Shown here: positions 14,567 through 15,479 of the stretch, piece by piece
How the letters are laid out: each line of letters starts with the position of its first letter
Position numbering within the stretch: position 1 is the first letter of the stretch
Origin: Thermoleophilaceae bacterium
GTDB lineage: Bacteria; Actinomycetota; Thermoleophilia; Solirubrobacterales; Thermoleophilaceae
Direction of reading: 5' to 3'
Length of the DNA stretch: 15,479 nucleotides
NCBI GenBank assembly: GCA_013811765.1
Contig: JACCUO010000055.1
Span: forward strand, 1 to 15,479
Notes under the pieces: generated by a model
Seen by the model: only the letters and a program-made list of their open reading frames with translations
Told to the model about the DNA's origin: nothing
Databases searched by the model: none
Made by a program: the position numbers and the translations under genes

Positions 14567-15479
14567 CTAGACATCGAGGTTGATGACATTTCTCGCGTTC
14601 TCCTCGATGAACTCCCGGCGCGGCTCGACCCTGTCCCCCATCAGCATCGAGAAGATCTGGTCGGCGCCGGCGGCGTCGTCGATGGTGACCTGCAGCAGCG
14701 TGCGGCGCTCAGCGTCCATCGTCGTGTCGTAGAGCTGGTCCGGATTCATCTCCCCGAGGCCCTTGAACCGCTTGAGGTCTACGCCCTTCCGCGCGACGTC
14801 GAGGACCTTCCTGCGCAAGTCCTCGAAGGAGAGTGCCCGCTCCTCTTCCTTGCCGAGCCTCACGTCGAACGGCGGGGTGCCCGCAAGCTCTTCGAGCTCC
14901 GAGTGCACGCGCACGAAGTTGCGGTACTCAGAGCGCTCGAACATCTCGCGCCGCAGCCTGTGGGTGGTGGCGGACCCCGTCTTGCGCTCCACCACCCGGA
15001 CGACCAGCTCGGCCGGATCGTCAGAGATCAGCTCAGTCTCGTGGGGTTCCTCCTCCGGCGCACGCTGGCGGAGGAGCGCGACTGCCTCTTCTGCTCCGGC
15101 CACTCCCTTGTCGAGGATCTGGGATTCCTCCAAGAAGGTGATCGTCTCGTGTCCATACTCCGCCCGCAACGCGGCGGCCCAGCCCTCGTACTGCTTGAGC
15201 AGCCGGCCGTACTTCTGCCAGCGCGCGTGCGTCAGCTTGAAGTCGTCCCCATCGGAAGCGAGGACCTCAACCTTCTCGAGCTTGTCCCTGAGCAGGACGT
15301 CTTCCAGCTCGGAGTCCTTCTCGATGTAGAGATCCCGGCCACCCCGGGCGATCTTGTAGAGCGGCGCCTTGGCGATGTAGACGTAGCCGGCCTCGATCAG
15401 GTCCGGCATCTCGCGGAACAGGAACGTGAGGATGAGCGTGCGTATGTGAGCGCCGTCGACGTCGGCGTCGGTCATCACG
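14567..15479 (-). CDS. gyrB: DNA gyrase subunit B, C-terminal part (5' end outside window)
   Basis: The last 304 codons of the ATPase subunit of gyrase; the N-terminal ATPase and transducer domains lie beyond the right edge. The visible part starts inside TOPRIM at VMTDADVDGAHIRTL, with the Mg-binding Asp-x-Asp-x-Asp, then APLYKI. It ends with the standard block KRFKGLGEMNPDQLYDTTMD (236-255), LLQVTIDDA, LMGDRVEPRREFIEENA and NLDV. Between PLYK and KRFKGLGEM there are about 190 residues (roughly 44-233), where mycobacterial GyrB has about 35-40. The extra segment resembles in position and in its ends (EYRNF..., SFEDLRRKVLDVARKGVDLKRF) the insert of about 170 residues in E. coli GyrB. There is no true start in the window; the apparent GTG at 15478 is an internal Val. 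Confidence 0.97.
   Translation of the reverse strand, partial: VMTDADVDGAHIRTLILTFLFREMPDLIEAGYVYIAKAPLYKIARGGRDLYIEKDSELEDVLLRDKLEKVEVLASDGDDFKLTHARWQKYGRLLKQYEGWAAALRAEYGHETITFLEESQILDKGVAGAEEAVALLRQRAPEEEPHETELISDDPAELVVRVVERKTGSATTHRLRREMFERSEYRNFVRVHSELEELAGTPPFDVRLGKEEERALSFEDLRRKVLDVARKGVDLKRFKGLGEMNPDQLYDTTMDAERRTLLQVTIDDAAGADQIFSMLMGDRVEPRREFIEENARNVINLDV

Overview
The window is very GC-rich and densely coded, with many GTG starts, 4-base stop/start overlaps and TANNNT-type -10 elements. Together with the PASTA-kinase / RodA / PBP / PP2C / FHA cluster this points to an actinobacterium. The GyrB with a large insert and the DUF4446 / CARDB-like neighbours make a deep branch such as Thermoleophilia (Solirubrobacterales) more likely than Mycobacteriales or Streptomyces. 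That placement is inference.

Layout. (1) Bases 1-8312 form one minus-strand operon. In transcription order it holds a polytopic membrane Ser/Thr kinase, fhaA (DUF3662+FHA), fhaB (TM+FHA), a PstP-type PP2C phosphatase, rodA, pbpA and a PASTA kinase (pknB, cut by the window start). From fhaA onward the gaps are 9, 2, -4, 13 and -4 bases. This is the actinobacterial growth and division signalling cluster: PknB phosphorylates, PstP reverses, FHA proteins read phosphothreonine, and RodA plus the class B PBP build septal or lateral peptidoglycan. It differs from the Mycobacterium cluster in having an extra kinase with a multi-helix membrane half at the head and no pknA between pbpA and pknB. (2) A short divergent junction (8313-8422) separates it from four plus-strand genes: a membrane-anchored protein with a CARDB-like C-terminus, a DUF4446 protein, prephenate dehydratase (pheA) and an HNH endonuclease-family protein. 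Two of these have TANNNT elements placed for leaderless transcription. (3) A 350-base non-coding stretch (11580-11929) lies between the convergent HNH gene and gyrA. (4) gyrA and the C-terminal part of gyrB lie on the minus strand to the right edge.

The most interesting item is the non-coding stretch. On the minus strand it has a TATATT -10, then an RNA that would begin almost at once with a 15-nt sequence fully complementary (one G-U) to the 3' end of 16S rRNA. That sequence sits as a bulge between two short helices, is followed by several further hairpins including one with a GNRA loop, and ends at a perfect 28-nt palindrome. I read it as a candidate structured small RNA of about 230 nt. 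Other points of note are an E. coli-style insert of roughly 150 residues in the GyrB TOPRIM region, the polytopic kinase, and a 28-codon leader ORF with a strong ribosome site whose stop overlaps the kinase start. No mobile element, CRISPR array, tRNA or rRNA gene was seen.
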